NCBI GenBank assembly: GCA_033439265.1
Contig: JAVTVX010000010.1
Location: forward strand, 12,570,001-12,634,000
Length of the DNA: 64,000 bases
Origin: Dillenia suffruticosa
Taxonomy: Eukaryota; Streptophyta; Magnoliopsida; Dilleniales; Dilleniaceae
Direction: 5' to 3'
The notes under the pieces are model-generated. The model did not search any database. It saw nothing but the letters and a program-made list of their open reading frames with translations, and was not told where the DNA came from. Both the position numbers and the translations under genes were made by a program. Each line of letters opens with the position of its first letter. The stretch's first letter is position 1. Shown one piece after another: positions 13,662-26,486 of this stretch.

Positions 13662-14823
13662 GGAGCTCATTATTTTCCAACGTTCTAATATTGAACTTGG
13701 ACGGTCTACTGAATTGATGAATGTTAGTGAAGGAACTAATATTTTCATCTGAGTATTAATTAATGGTATGCTAATTTTTGTTTTTTTATTCTAATTTGTA
13801 GTAGTTAGAAATATTATTTGGATAGACTTTTTTTGTACTTATATTTTTATTTATTTTAAGAAAAAATCTACTTCAAATAAACTACTTTGATGCGAACATT
13901 CATTTGTATGATGACATACACCACCCTTTCATTGCATGGACAGAACAATAGTTATATATATGCAACAAAATGGGTAACAACATCAACGATTGCGATTGAT
14001 GCAGCTAAACATATACGGAAAATTCTCCCTAATATGAGGCTTTACACGTTCGAACTACTTTGAAATGTACGGTCTAATCAACTTGCAATCGTCCCTTCGC
14101 CTTCCTTGACCTTCACACACTCTCTCTCGCTCTCTCATCCGTAGAATCCTTTGTACTAGGATTCTGTATCAAACACATCGAACCCTAATTCGATCTAAGG
14201 AAATTCTTGAATTTCAGGTTGAATCACGAAGAGGGTCTGTCGCATTACCGACGTAGTCGAATCTTGATGTTTCCAAAGCCTGTTCTGGATTTCAACACCG
14301 ACAACACTCGATGAAGGTTTGAGCTTTTTCGACTTTTCAGAAAGATTTATTGCTATCGGCATTAGTCTGGACGTTGAAACAGAATTCAATCATAATTGAA
14401 TAACTTCAAAACTTCGTCGTTTTTAATTGGTCTTAGATGACGATGCTCATGTCTTAAGCAATCTATCCTTGATCTGAAGGTGTTTGTCTTTGAAATTATT
14501 TGATCTTGAATCTTTTATTCATGTTTTTATTTATTTCTGAGCAGATATTTTTTTTGGGGGGTTACATCCTGCGATTCAGGTCTTATGTATTCCGATTACT
14601 TGAATGCCAATGTGGGATTGATTGTATTCAGCATAATTATATTACCCCAGAAGGCTTCTAAAAGAGAATTGGGTCCTCTCTGCCTGGTACATAAATTTAG
14701 GGAAAAGAGTTGATGCAATTTATGTAATTTATCAACTGGGGAGGTTGAATTGGATTAGTTGTTGCAGTCATCAAACATAAAGTTTTTCAGATAATTCTGT
14801 GGAGACCATTTGACGTGGGAACA
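12176..14823. other. Intergenic region and 5' leader of the TBL gene
   Basis: Bases 12176-12420 are the likely promoter and 5'UTR of CLPT. From 12420 to about 14050 the sequence is AT-rich with no gene I can support. It includes a 42-base TA microsatellite at 13616-13657 and a G-run at 13321-13329. From about 14100 to 14823 lies CT-rich leader sequence of the TBL gene. A good acceptor (tttttcag, ending at 14790) 33 bases before the start codon suggests a 5'UTR intron. Confidence 0.45.
13616..13657. repeat. (TA)n microsatellite
   Basis: An uninterrupted alternating TA tract of 42 bases. It can fold back on itself and is likely to vary in length between individuals. Confidence 0.95.
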
Positions 14824-17800
14824 ATGACATTGGGTTCACCGAAAGGGACTCAAATGATGATCAGTTACCCACGGGCTTTAACCTCTATTTTGGCATCTGT
14901 TGGTCTTCTTGCAATGTTTTTGATGTTTGCTTCGTGGGTCTTGATCACTTACCCGATTGGCTTCACAGTCCAGAGCTATTTCTATGGTGGCATATATCAT
15001 GCAAAAGAACCGGGGTTGTCAACATCAGTAGTGAGTGTAACTAATGATAAGCCACCATCTAGCTCGCTTGGAACTAATAATTTATCTGTGCCTGAGAGTG
15101 GATTGAAGGATTCAGCCAAATTGGAGAAGACTGCAGGTCTGCCTACAGGCTCAGATGTTAAAGAAGATGAGGCCCAAGTGTTAGACGCTCCTGCCTCCTC
15201 TTTGCCAGGAGAAAATGCTGTGAAAAGTTCTGACATCACCACTTTGGAGAAGACAAAGGTTGTTGACGTAAGTTTCTTTTTAGGGAGTCGAGGATATTTG
15301 TGTTGCATTTACAGGAACATGTGACTAATTTATATTGCTTTTTGTTCCCACACCTTGCAGGATGAGCCAGCTGTATCCTTGCAGACTGGTGATGGAAGCA
15401 AGACTAACCTAGTTGATTCAGGTTTTTAACTGATCATTCTGCTTTCTTCTCATCCCTGACTATGGTTGCATGGAACATTATTATTGTTATAGATGCACTC
15501 AGTGTTGCTGTCAGGTTCTTGTTTGCCTCTGATTTCCACGGGGGTGGGGGGTTGTTATGGAGGGGCTTTTGCAAATTCTGAGGACTAGGACAGATCTTTT
15601 TGAATTCTAGATCCTATTCTGTCACTGTTTTGGGATAAATAGAGGGAGCATGCCTCTCTTTTTGTTCTTCTGCTTCATCTGGTTCTGTTAGTGCTGATCT
15701 CCTTTTTTCCACATGAAGATTTACATAAAAAATCCAGGATATAATGTTCTTGTAGAAAAGTGTCACATGCTGCCATGGATGGTCAATGTTACGCTTTGTG
15801 TGGTGAAGATCAATTTTTTTTTCCTTTTCAATTCTTCTTCTCTAATAAATTTCGCATGTTTGTGGTCTCTATGTTTCATCTAGTTTGATGAAATGTTCCT
15901 ATGTGATTTGTAGTAGTTTTTTCTTGGCATATATTGCTATATGTCTATGTCTCTTCTTCAGTATCACCTTCAACCCCCCCCTCCCCGCGGGATAAAAATT
16001 CCCACTTACCAGTTTTCATCATACCACATTGAGTTTGATGGGAGAATGTTAAAGAATATTAAATATTTGAATAAATTAATAATGATTTAATTGAATATTT
16101 AATTTTCTTATTTTTTATTTTCATATTTGTAATAATGAGTTTTCTATATAAAATCAACATATTGTAATACTTTATTGAACTAATAGATCATTAGGGTTTC
16201 ATATTTTATATTGTTTTCTATACTCAATTTTCCTGATATGCGTGATGATGAAAAGTGACCTATTTGAGGAGAAAATATTTAGAGGATAAAATGACCCCAA
16301 TTATGTGGGCCTCGATGGATAAATTGGCCGTATGCTATCTTTGATACAAGTATTCTAGTTAGGAGTTTTATATTATGTAGGTTTGACTATATTCTTGCTT
16401 ACTGAACTTAAAATTCTCTGCAATCGGTTCATGTACACAGTGGCAGATTCAGAAAAAAATTTTCTCTGGCAGGGTTAACATATGTACCATATTTATGTTC
16501 TATGTCATTGTCTCATTATATCTCACTCTTTATGAATTTTGGATCTTAATATGTACTGACATGTTTTATTTTTTGTCTTCATCCCATCCCGTTCGTAGAC
16601 ATTATCAATTAGTTTATCTTTTCATTTCTCCTTGTTGTTGGGTACTATACAGAATGCGATCTGTATCATGGGAAATGGTTCTTCGACTCATCTGGACCCT
16701 TGTATACAAACAACTCATGCCCCATCCTGACACAAATGCAAAACTGCCAGGGTAATGGGAGGCCTGACAAAGATTACGAGAACTGGCGATGGAAACCCTC
16801 TCAGTGTGGTCTTCCACGATTTGATTCCAAGAAATTCTTGGAGTTGATGAGAGGGAAGACATTGGCGTTCATTGGTGACTCTGTTGCCCGGAATCAGATG
16901 GAGTCGCTGCTTTGCATTCTTTGGGAGGCAAGTATACCTTTACATACAATACCATGTCTCTATAGCAAATAGTCACACACTGTGCTGAATTGGGTTTATG
17001 AAAATGAATTCAACGATGATCTACTTATATACTTGATTAATCCCATATTTTAAGTGATATTACTTATGTTAAATGACAAGGGTGCTCCAGCATCATCACG
17101 TATACTTTCAAAAATAGAATGTGGCTATTTAGCTAATTTATTTACTTTTGCTGAATATTTTTTGAGCTTTCCTTGAATCAGTTGATGCAGATTTTTGTTG
17201 ATTTTTTCCATGCCTATTCTCTTCATGTTATCATACCGCATCATTCTATGTGTGCTACTGATAACATCTCTTTCAGCGTTCCTGCTATTTGCCACCATTA
17301 ATTGCAATTCCAGATCACTGAAAATCTTTATAGTGATTTTTCATGTTGTACTTTCATCCCATAATATTTAACCGATGGTTAATTGCTTGATCATGTTTTA
17401 GGAGATTGATGTTTTGTGGGTTTGTAGTGACATAATGACATGAGTGTCCTCCTCAGGTTGAAGTTCCTAAAAACCGTGGAAATCATAGGATGCAGCGCTG
17501 GTATTTCAGGTCAACGAATGTATTCATTGTCCGGATATGGTCCTCATGGCTTGTGCACAAAACATCTGAGGCATTTGATTTTGCTCCAGCAGGAGTTGAC
17601 AAGATCCATCTTGATGCTCCTGATGAAATGTTCATGGAATTTATTCCGAAATTTGATGTCATTATCCTTTCTTCTGGTCACTGGTTTGCCAAACAGTCCG
17701 TCTACATTTTGAACGATGAGATTGTGGGGGGCCAGTTATGGTGGCCAGACAAGTCACAGCCGATGAAGATCAACAACATTGAAGCTTTTGGGATATCTGT

Positions 17801-18266
17801 TGAGACAATTCTAACAGCCCTGGGTACGCATCCAAATTATACTGGTCTCACAATTGTCCGCTCCTTTTCCCCTGATCATTATGAAGGCGGGGCCTGGAAC
17901 ACTGGTGGATCTTGTACTGGAAAGGTGAAACCTGCCTCGGACAGTGAGTTAGTGGAGAATGGCTTCACAAATGTAATGCATGAGAAACAGGTGACTGGTT
18001 TCAATCGAGCAATCAAGAAAATAACAAATAAGGCAAAAATGAAATTGATGGATATTACTGGCATGTTTGAATATCGGGTTGATGGACATCCAGGTCCATA
18101 TAGGAGTCCTGATCCAAATAAGAAAACCCAGCGTGGTCCAGATGGGAGGCCTCCACCACAGGATTGCTTGCACTGGTGCATGCCGGGACCAGTGGATACT
18201 TGGAACGAGATTGTCCTTGAAATCATTAGGAGAGAATTTGAAGGAAGTCAGGGTTCTCCCTTGTGA
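14824..18266 (+). CDS. Trichome birefringence-like (TBL) polysaccharide O-acetyltransferase
   Basis: TBL proteins are Golgi type II membrane enzymes that O-acetylate cell-wall polysaccharides. Four coding exons: 14824-15267, 15361-15421, 16653-16927 and 17457-18266, totalling 1590 nt or 529 residues. A single hydrophobic anchor spans about residues 18-45 (SILASVGLLAMFLMFASWVL). A variable Ser/Thr-rich stem follows to about 168. The TBL domain begins with CDLYHGKWFFDSSGPLYTNN. The catalytic GDS motif is at 243-245 (AFIGDSVARNQMESL). The partner DxxH motif is DCLH at 496-499, in QDCLHWCMPGPVDTWNE. The third intron starts with GC (GAG|GCAAGT) and ends TCAG; using the GT four bases further on would give an immediate stop. 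The start is the first ATG in frame. It looks closest to the TBL14-16 group, but I cannot fix the member or the polysaccharide substrate. Confidence 0.9.
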
Positions 18267-20237
18267 GATTGGGATCCTCTTTGGTAACTAACCTCTACGC
18301 TTGCCTGTTGTAATTTATAGATAATTTATTTTCTTAGGTATAATAATTTATGGGTGCATTAGGATTTAGCATGGTCCAGTTCTTTAGAACTAGTGGATAT
18401 GTAAGTTAGATTTTTTTTTCCTAATTTGATTTACGGGATGGAGGGACTAGCCACGTCTTCAGTCAACTTAAGTATCATAGACCGCATTATGTAGATCAAT
18501 TGTTTGCTTCGACTGCACAAAAACTGAGAGCCGTTCCTAAGTTATTCTCTACAGATGATTCATTATTGGAAAGAAAAGTTTCTTTATACTTTGTACAAGT
18601 GAACGCTTTGGCTGCATTGGCTGCGCCAGTAAATGTATGAGCTGAAACTGAACTGCGGCTGCCCTGTGGATGTATGAAATACACAGCAAAGTTTTGACTG
18701 AGATCTTTAAGTATTCCTTATTTCTAATGATTTGAGAAATTTCCTTATCATTGTTAATCAATCCTTTGATTTTGATGGTCGGAATTCACAGTACCATTAG
18801 ATTTGGTTATCGACAATGTATGCTTAAATCGTATAGGTTAAATTCGTTTCTGAAGGGATCGGTTGTCTTCTTATGTTAGGACAGTTACATTACCAGTTAG
18901 AATGTTAGCTGAAGGAGACATTAGTGTCCTTGAGAGCATCTGAAGTTTCCTTTTTCCGGGAACCTGATTTCCAGAATCTTTCCTGCAGTTCTTTGTTCTA
19001 TGGGAACTTTTTCCAATTTATATTGTTGCCATCTCTTTAACTTTTTACTGCTTCCAAATTAGATTTTTCTTACAGGAATAAAGGCAATGTGCCCTTAACT
19101 TTTGAAGTTGTAGCTTCATTTACAAGGCACAATTCATCTATCCAATAGTAGAAGGAAGATGCAGGCGCAGTTCCAATGTTTTTAACCTGTCCTAACTTCT
19201 ATATATTTTATCTTATTATATATATATTTTAAAGAAAATAAATAAAACTTATTTATTTTCTTTTGTAAAAATAACTAAATCATTGTTATATCTAGAAATT
19301 TTTGCATCTGCAAACGCCCCAACTTCTTTATATCCCTTGTTCTGACAAGGTATTTAAACTAATTATTTTTTATTTCATTTTTTTCTCAAGATAAACATAG
19401 ATTATGAAAATGTACGAAGTTTCATGTTGACTTATAAGAAGCTCATTGGTCCCAAAATTTTGGGAATAGGGACCTTGTTAAGCGAATGGAAAGATCCAAA
19501 CGACCCCCTGAAATTTTGATTCGGTGTGCAACGCTCTACTGTAGCTATGTTGTTAAAACTTGATGCCCGGAAGCAAAAAGGGGCCGCTCGTCTGTGGGCT
19601 CACGCGCAAACATCACGCGCAAGCTCATTTGTCGTTTTGTTAAAATTACCCTTTTCTGTCGTCTCCCCATCTCCCCATCTCCCTCTCTTTCCACGATTTG
19701 AAATTCAAATTCTTCCATCTGTTTCCCCAATCCCAAATCTAACTCTGTCCGTCATCATAAATTTATTCCCTAAAATACGCTTGTCAACGGTCGATTTCTC
19801 TCTCTCTCTCCCCCAAGTGTGTTTCATCTCCCCTTTTACTTTCCTCTCTAGTGATAACAAATCGGGACATTCTCAAACATTATTTCTCGCCGAGATTTGT
19901 TTGCGCTTCTCAATTTGAATTATTCGCAGGATCGGCTCTTCTGGTCTGTTCCGATCTCCTTCTTCATGGGCTTTTAGGTTTTTTTCTTGGGTTTTCTCGT
20001 TTACTTGTTCTTCATGTCGGCAGTTGCAATTTGATTCCTCAATTAGGCTATATGATCTTCATTCTTAAACTTGCACATTGTTTTTATTTTATTTTAATTT
20101 GATTCCGAGAACAGACTCTCTCTCTCTCTCTCTCTCTCTCATTTCTCCTAATTTTTCATATATCAGGAATTATACTCCTTGTACCTTAACTATAAGCAAT
20201 TCTTAATAAAACTGTTTTTGTAGGTATAAGCACAACA
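18267..20237. other. 3' flank of the TBL gene and promoter/5'UTR of MAP65-3-like
   Basis: Bases 18267 to about 19100 look like 3'UTR and flank, with no further gene visible. Around 19600-19930 there is CT-rich, 5'UTR-like sequence. A CT microsatellite lies at about 20114-20140. An acceptor (tttttgtag, ending at 20223) 14 bases before the MAP65 start codon implies a spliced leader, with the first exon probably within 19650-20000. Confidence 0.45.
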
Positions 20238-21821
20238 ATGTCTGGCATCCAAGGTGACCCACTCTTGCAACTCGAAACAACATGCGGATCTCTTCTTTAT
20301 GAACTTCAGGTTTCTTCTTCTTTTTTTCTTGGATTTTCAGTTTAATTTATGTTTTTATGTCCTGCTTTTTTTATCTTTTTTTTTTCTTGATTGGTTTATT
20401 GTTAAATTCAGATAATATGGGATGAAGTTGGAGAGTCTGATACTGATAGGGACAAAATGCTTCTTGAGCTTGAGCAAGAGTGTTTGGAAGTCTACAGACG
20501 AAAGGTGGATCAGGCAAACAGATGCAGGGCACAACTTCGGCAAGCCATTGCTGATTCCGAAGCGGAGCTCGCAACCATCTGTTCTGCAATAGGAGAGCCA
20601 CCGGTGCATATTAGACAGGTTAGTTACTACTACTATCTTGTGGGGTTTAAGAAATTGAAACAGATTTGTGGCTAAAACAGCTGTAGGCTATGTAATACAC
20701 TTAGAAATGAGCGTACCCGTGTTGGACATGTCTTAATGTCATGTCCCATGCCTCATGTGTATGTCTGTTCCTCGTAGATTGTTGAGATCATAATGATCAC
20801 GGATAACACTGAATTGCAACAAATGTGAAAGTTGATATCATAGACTCAAGAATGGCAACAAATTTGTGGCTAAAACAGTCACGTATACTTTTAGAAATGA
20901 GCGTGCTCATGTTGGACATGTCTCTCTGTCGTGTCCCATGTCTCATGTTGGGTCTGTGCTTCATAGATTGTTTAGGTTACAATGATCATGGATAACACTG
21001 AATTGCTACAATGTCCAAGTTGAGGGCATAGGCCACACGTTTTCTGCTTCTTTCTGATGAATTTTAGTTGAACCCCTGTGGATAGTTTATGGAATTGATA
21101 AGATATGGTTTCCAAAACAATGGAAATCACTCAGGTATTTGTCACTTATTAGCAAGCAGCGTTGATGGTTATTTTCTTAGAATTGTATATCTGATATTTG
21201 GATTATTGTTCAGTCTGATCAAAAAGCTGGAAGTTTAAAAGAGGAGCTCAGGATAATTCTTCCACAATTAGAAGAAATGCGCAAGAGGAAAATAGATAGA
21301 AGGAATCAATTTCTTGAAGTCCTTGAGCAAATACAGAAGATTTCCACTGAAATAAATGGCAACGGAGGGTATAAATCTTCCAGCTGGCTGGTGGATGAAT
21401 CTGATTTATCTTCAAGAAGGCTTGAGGAACTGCAGAGGAAGCTGCAGGAACTTCAGAAAGAGAAGGTATGTCTGTTTCTGCTGTTCTTCCTGATTGCCGT
21501 ATTTATCAAAATTTGAAGCTTCTTCATAGTACCCAAATAGTTTTACTAATTTTCTTTGTATAATTTTGTATGTAGGGTGATCGCTTGAAGCAAGTCTTGG
21601 ACCACCTAAGTACTTTGAACTCACTTTGCTTGGTTCTTGGAATGGATTTCAACTGCACCATTAGTGAGATTCATCCTAGTTTAAATGATGAAGGAGCCAA
21701 GTGTATTAGCAATGAAACAATAGAGAAATTGGCTGCTGCTATTAAGCGTTTACGAGAAGTTAAAGTTGAGAGAATGCAGAGGGTAAGACCCCAGTGTTTA
21801 TAGCATTTTTTCTTTTGTGTG

Positions 21822-21856
<35 letters not shown>

Positions 21857-24352
21857 ATTCCGTTTCTCAAGTCTTTAGAGGTCACTAATTGTCTTTCATA
21901 CTGTGGCAGATTCAAGATCTTGCTACCACCATGTTGGAGTTATGGAATTTGATGGACACTCCAGTCGAGGAGCAGCAAATGTTTCATAATATTACGTCCA
22001 ATATTGCAGCTTCAGAACATGAGATAACCGAACCCAATATTCTCTCCATGGGGTTTATCACCTATGTGAGTTGTGAAGGCCATTTATTTTTCTGTTTATG
22101 CTTGAAGGTTTAGTTATTCAAAATGAATTTAAGCATTTTTTCTTGAAGCAGGTTGAGACAGAAGTCTCTCGACTTGAGGATTTGAAGGCAAGCAAAATGA
22201 AAGAGCTTGTTCTGAAGAAGAGGTCGGAGCTAGAGGAAATCTGCAGGAAAACTCACATGGTCCCAGAATCTGGTGGTGAAATGGAGTACATTATTGAAGC
22301 CATAGAATCTGGTATGCAGTTCAAGTGTTCAAGACTTGCATTAGAGAGCTCTAACAGCTCAACTGTTCTTTATATATATATTGATTGTTTTTGGTGCAGG
22401 AGCTGTTGACCCCGCTTGTGTTCTTGAACAAATTGAGCTTCAAATTGCCAATGTTAAAGAGGAAGCCTTTAGCAGGAAAGAAATACTTGAAAAGGTTGAG
22501 AAATGGGTGGCTGCATGTGAGGAGGAGTGTTGGCTTGAGGAATACAACAGGGTAGGCTTTGGATCATCTTATAACTTTTTGATTATTATTTTCGATTTCC
22601 TCATCTTTACTAGATTGGCAATGGTTGAATAGGATGATAACCGATATAATGCTGGAAGGGGTGCTCATCTCATCCTGAAGCGTGCTGAGAAAGCACGTTC
22701 CATGGTTAATAAAATTCCAGGTACATAATTCTTTTCACAAAATCCTGGTTCTGGTTCTGGTCTACATATAATATTATCCTTGCCATTGCTTGTTGTCAAA
22801 TATTTTTCTTCTATGGTTAAACATATCTTTTTATATGTGTTTTTCTTTTAAAAAAATTGTGCTTGGTGCTTTTTATGATGAATTTGTTCATATTATTTTG
22901 GAACAGCAATGGTGGAGGCATTGGCTTCAAAATCAACACAATGGGAAAGGGAACGAGGCCTGGAGTTCACTTATGATGGTGTAAGTACTATTCCTTCTCT
23001 CATGAAGCCAAAGTTTGTTGAGTTTGCTGTTGGTGCGTCCTTGCCATTTCACTCTCTCTGATTTGTTTTTTTTCCTCAAATCTCTACTTTGCAGATTCGT
23101 CTTCTTTCTATGCTTGAACAATATAACATTTTACGGCAAGAGAAAGAGCAAGAACGTCGAAGGCAGAGAGTATGAGTTTGTGATTTGTTTGAACAAGAAC
23201 TAAATATGGGCACTTTCTTTTTCTTGCTAAATATTTTCATGTCTATTACTAATGGAGAACTCATTGCAGGATCAAAAGAAACTTCAGGGTCAGTTAATAG
23301 CTGAACAAGAGGCACTTTATGGATCAAAACCAAGCCCTTCAAAACCTCAAAGTGCGAGAAAGGGCCCTAGAGTTTCTACTGGAGGTGCAAGCAATAGAAG
23401 ACTTTCCCTTGGTGGAGCAGTGCTTCAAACTCCTAAAGCAGATCCGTTTCATCCAACAAAAGCTACTCCTCATACACGTCCTATCAAGAAAAGTGACCGT
23501 TCATTGAACAGTGAATTTAATCACATCCATGACAATGGAGTAGCTACCTTGTCAGCCGGTAAGCATCTTATTTGTTGGATTTGTGTAGTCCAAGATGTTA
23601 ATTAGAGTCTGCAGTGGCTAGCTGTTTTCAAGATGCTGTGCCATTATAAATGATACAAAAGTCTCTGTTTGGTTTTGGTAGGTAGGAGAGGCTTGGATAT
23701 TGCTGGTCTTCCTGTAAAAAAGCACTCATTCAATTCTGCAAATGCTTGTGAACCAGAGTCTCCTATGATTCGGAAGCCCTTTTCACCTATCTCTTCCACA
23801 GCTTCGTCAAAGACTGACATGACAAGTTTGGCAGAAGATTTGACTAATCCTCACAGTGACGTGATGCAGAAACTGTTTCCGGCTAAAATCATGAACCTCA
23901 CTGCATCCAAGATAGCATCAGTCCAAGATGAAGAGAATAGGAATTATAACACTCTCCCAGTCATTACTTCTAAGACAACACTTGCAGCAGATGCAGATGT
24001 TACGCAGAAAACATATCTAGGTAAAACCATGCAGCTAACTACTCCATCCAAGACAGCATCAGTCCCAGATGAAGAAAACAGGAATTTTAACACCCTGCCA
24101 ATTACTACTCCTAAGACAACATACGCAACAGATGGGGAAGCTAGGACTCCCAAGGCAATGCCAATCCTAGGACCCACCACACCTTCAACAGTGTCAGTCC
24201 CAATGCAGACAGCTTTAACCCCTGCGCCTCCCACTGCTTCCCTTGCTAAAGCATTTGAAGAGACTCAGGAGGAAATAGAGTACTCATTCGAGGAAAGAAG
24301 ATTCGGGTTTGTGCTTCCCAGACCACTTCCAAAACCAGTAATAGAAGTTTGA
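20238..24352 (+). CDS. MAP65-3: 65-kDa microtubule-associated protein, MAP65-3-like
   Basis: MAP65/PRC1/Ase1 proteins bundle antiparallel microtubules; MAP65-3 acts at the phragmoplast midzone in cytokinesis. Twelve coding exons: 20238-20309, 20412-20618, 21214-21465, 21576-21782, 21910-22065, 22152-22311, 22400-22551, 22633-22720, 22907-22980, 23095-23169, 23270-23558 and 23682-24352. They total 2403 nt or 800 residues, against about 707 in Arabidopsis MAP65-3. The N-terminal half is the coiled-coil dimerisation and spectrin region ([40 protein letters not shown]). The microtubule-binding core includes [40 protein letters not shown] and [20 protein letters not shown]. The basic tail has [19 protein letters not shown] and [10 protein letters not shown], and ends [16 protein letters not shown]. 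The tail carries two copies of a 46-residue repeat (637-682, 683-728), which helps explain the extra length. The domain is complete. MAP65-4 is the main alternative. Confidence 0.92.
20663..21035. repeat. Two tandem copies of about 198 bp in MAP65 intron 2
   Basis: Copies start near 20663 and 20861, each with atttgtggctaaaacag. They share agaaatgagcgt, gttggacatgtct, gtgtccc/gtcccatg and ggataacactgaattg. Several substitutions and small gaps separate them, so the duplication is not recent. Confidence 0.8.
21816..21856. repeat. (GT)n microsatellite
   Basis: A near-perfect GT tract with one interruption, in the MAP65-3-like intron between the exons at 21576-21782 and 21910-22065. Confidence 0.95.
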
Positions 24353-26486
24353 GAATTTGGATAACTATGTTGAGTGACTCATAATCAGAAATTTTTTTCA
24401 CATATTTTGCTGTTGCTTAGGATTTTGTCAAGGATAAGTCAATTCCAATTGGCTTCTCCGAAGCTTTTTGTACATAGTCTACGGTAAGTATGCGTGGACT
24501 AAGCCGTGAAAGTGGTTCTTCTCTCCTAATCTATAGGAGCTCTCTCTTGTCTTCTGCAACTGTTATGATTTTTTGTCAGCCAATACCATTTGCTGTGGAT
24601 CTTCTTTTCTTGGTCAACAATCTGTTTAAATTCGTTCAGGCAGTTCATATTTGCATTTCACACTCACGCACATACTTTTTTATATTCTTTTTTCATAGCT
24701 TTTGGGTTGTGAAAATAAGATTCCATTTTATTGCTTTCTGCAAAATCACCCGTCGTTTGAACGGGTCATGTTCTCAATTTTGTCAAAATAATGCTAAAAA
24801 ATTTAGTAGTCGGACTCTTCTCTTAATAAGAAAGCACTTTGTGGATTATTTATTTATTTGTATTCCTTTTGTGTAGATGGCAAATTTTGGTTTGAATCGA
24901 ACAGTTTTATAATATATGGTTGGTTCATGGACATTGATCTGTTCTACCTCTTTCTCTCTTAACTACTTGCTTTGAAAATCTTTTTAACTATTTTTCATAA
25001 TTTATAGTTATACAATGTTTGACACATACTAACTCATAAATGGATCATTTACCAAATAAGTAAGAGAATCTTAGGCATGGTGGTCCAAAATTTCATAGAA
25101 AAAAAAAAAAGAAAATAAATCTGCTAAAAGAAAACCAAATCTTTTTTTTTCTTTATTTGAATTGTGAGTTGATGAAGGAAAAAGGTGAGATGGTAAAAAA
25201 TAAGAGAACCCAGTTGAGAATTTGAACCCATGATTTTGCCTGCTTTTAGGGTTTTGGCCTTTTCCTTTTGTTTCACTTTTCTATCATTATAGATTTATTG
25301 AAACCTTCATTTTCGTTTATTTTAATTATAATTGCTTGGGCCTTGTAAAGCTTTAGCTCCATGCGTCTAAAGCATGAATTTTTATATTTTATTTATTATT
25401 ATTTTTTAATATGAGACTTCATAATGACTCCACCAATAGGCATTTTTAACATATATCTCTTGTCAACTTTAATTTATTGAAAAGACAAAAGAACAGGTCA
25501 TTGGTTGGAAAAAATAGCAGACTCCTCCCTCAACGTTACTCCTTTAAAATAATAACTTTTGCATTTAAATAATGAGGGGAATTTTTTTTTTCTTTTCCAA
25601 AATTTTCTCTTTTTTTATTCAAATTTACTAACTTTCCCATTTTTAATTCACGCCTATTATAATTCCAAGGCGGACGCCAGCCTTTTTCTTAACCACAATC
25701 AATACTTTGGTCTCTGCAAATTAAATAAATCGAGAAATAATTATTAAATTCTATTATTTAAATGCATCATATTTTTGTGCTATTATTTAATTTTGGGTTA
25801 ATTATTTAATTTATTTTTGTTTCTCGATCTTTTGTTGTTTATTATTATTTTTTTCCATTTTTAGTTTTCATTTTCAGTCCTCTTTTTCTTCTCTTTTTTT
25901 TGTACAAAACTTTTTTTCTTGTTTTTGTAACCGTTGAACAATTTCTCAGAAATCAGACTAGAAAATTTTTATTTTTCCCCTTTATTCTGTTGCATTCAAT
26001 GAAGTTTGGGTTTTGGAAGGTTTTAAGGTTTTTTAAGATCATGATCTTTGATGGGTCAAGAAAAATTAGGTTTGTTGAATTGAAGTAGGTAATGATTTCC
26101 TGATTTCTTTTCTGGGTTTGAGTTTTAAACTCTTTTTCGTTACATAGATTACAATTTTGAAGTTTTTCTGACTTTGAGAGCTTTTTGTCCGAGTGATTTG
26201 ACCGTGCGAGGTTATCCATTGATTTTTGAAGGTGAAATTTTAGGGTTTTTCTTGTTTGTCTGCCTTCTTGGTCTTCACATTTCTCAGAATTTTCACCTTC
26301 TAAAGTACTAAATCTTGGAAGGTTGTGCGTATCAAGTGATAGTTTGAGTTAGGTAGATGGTGGGTTTGAGTTATTTTGGTATGTTTTTTGAGTTTGTAGA
26401 AGTTAAGAATTTTATGGTTAGATCTTAGAAGTTTAGCATTTTTGTTTCTCTTTTTCTGGGACTGCTATTTTAAGAATTTGAAATTC
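24353..26486. other. 3' flank of MAP65-3-like and 5' region of the AHL gene
   Basis: AT-rich sequence with many T-runs and no convincing gene. Bases 24353 to about 24900 are likely 3'UTR and flank. About 25900-26486 reads like a long leader of the AHL gene, with repeated gggttt, gattt and T-rich stretches before the start codon. No clear TATA box can be assigned. Confidence 0.4.

Noticed and set aside
14815-14823. Upstream GTG as the TBL start
   Set aside because: Non-ATG start with no support; the ATG at 14824 leaves the membrane anchor complete.
26442-26486. Upstream in-frame ATG for the AHL gene
   Set aside because: It would add a hydrophobic leader unlike that of a nuclear protein; MEGSEAM is the more likely start.
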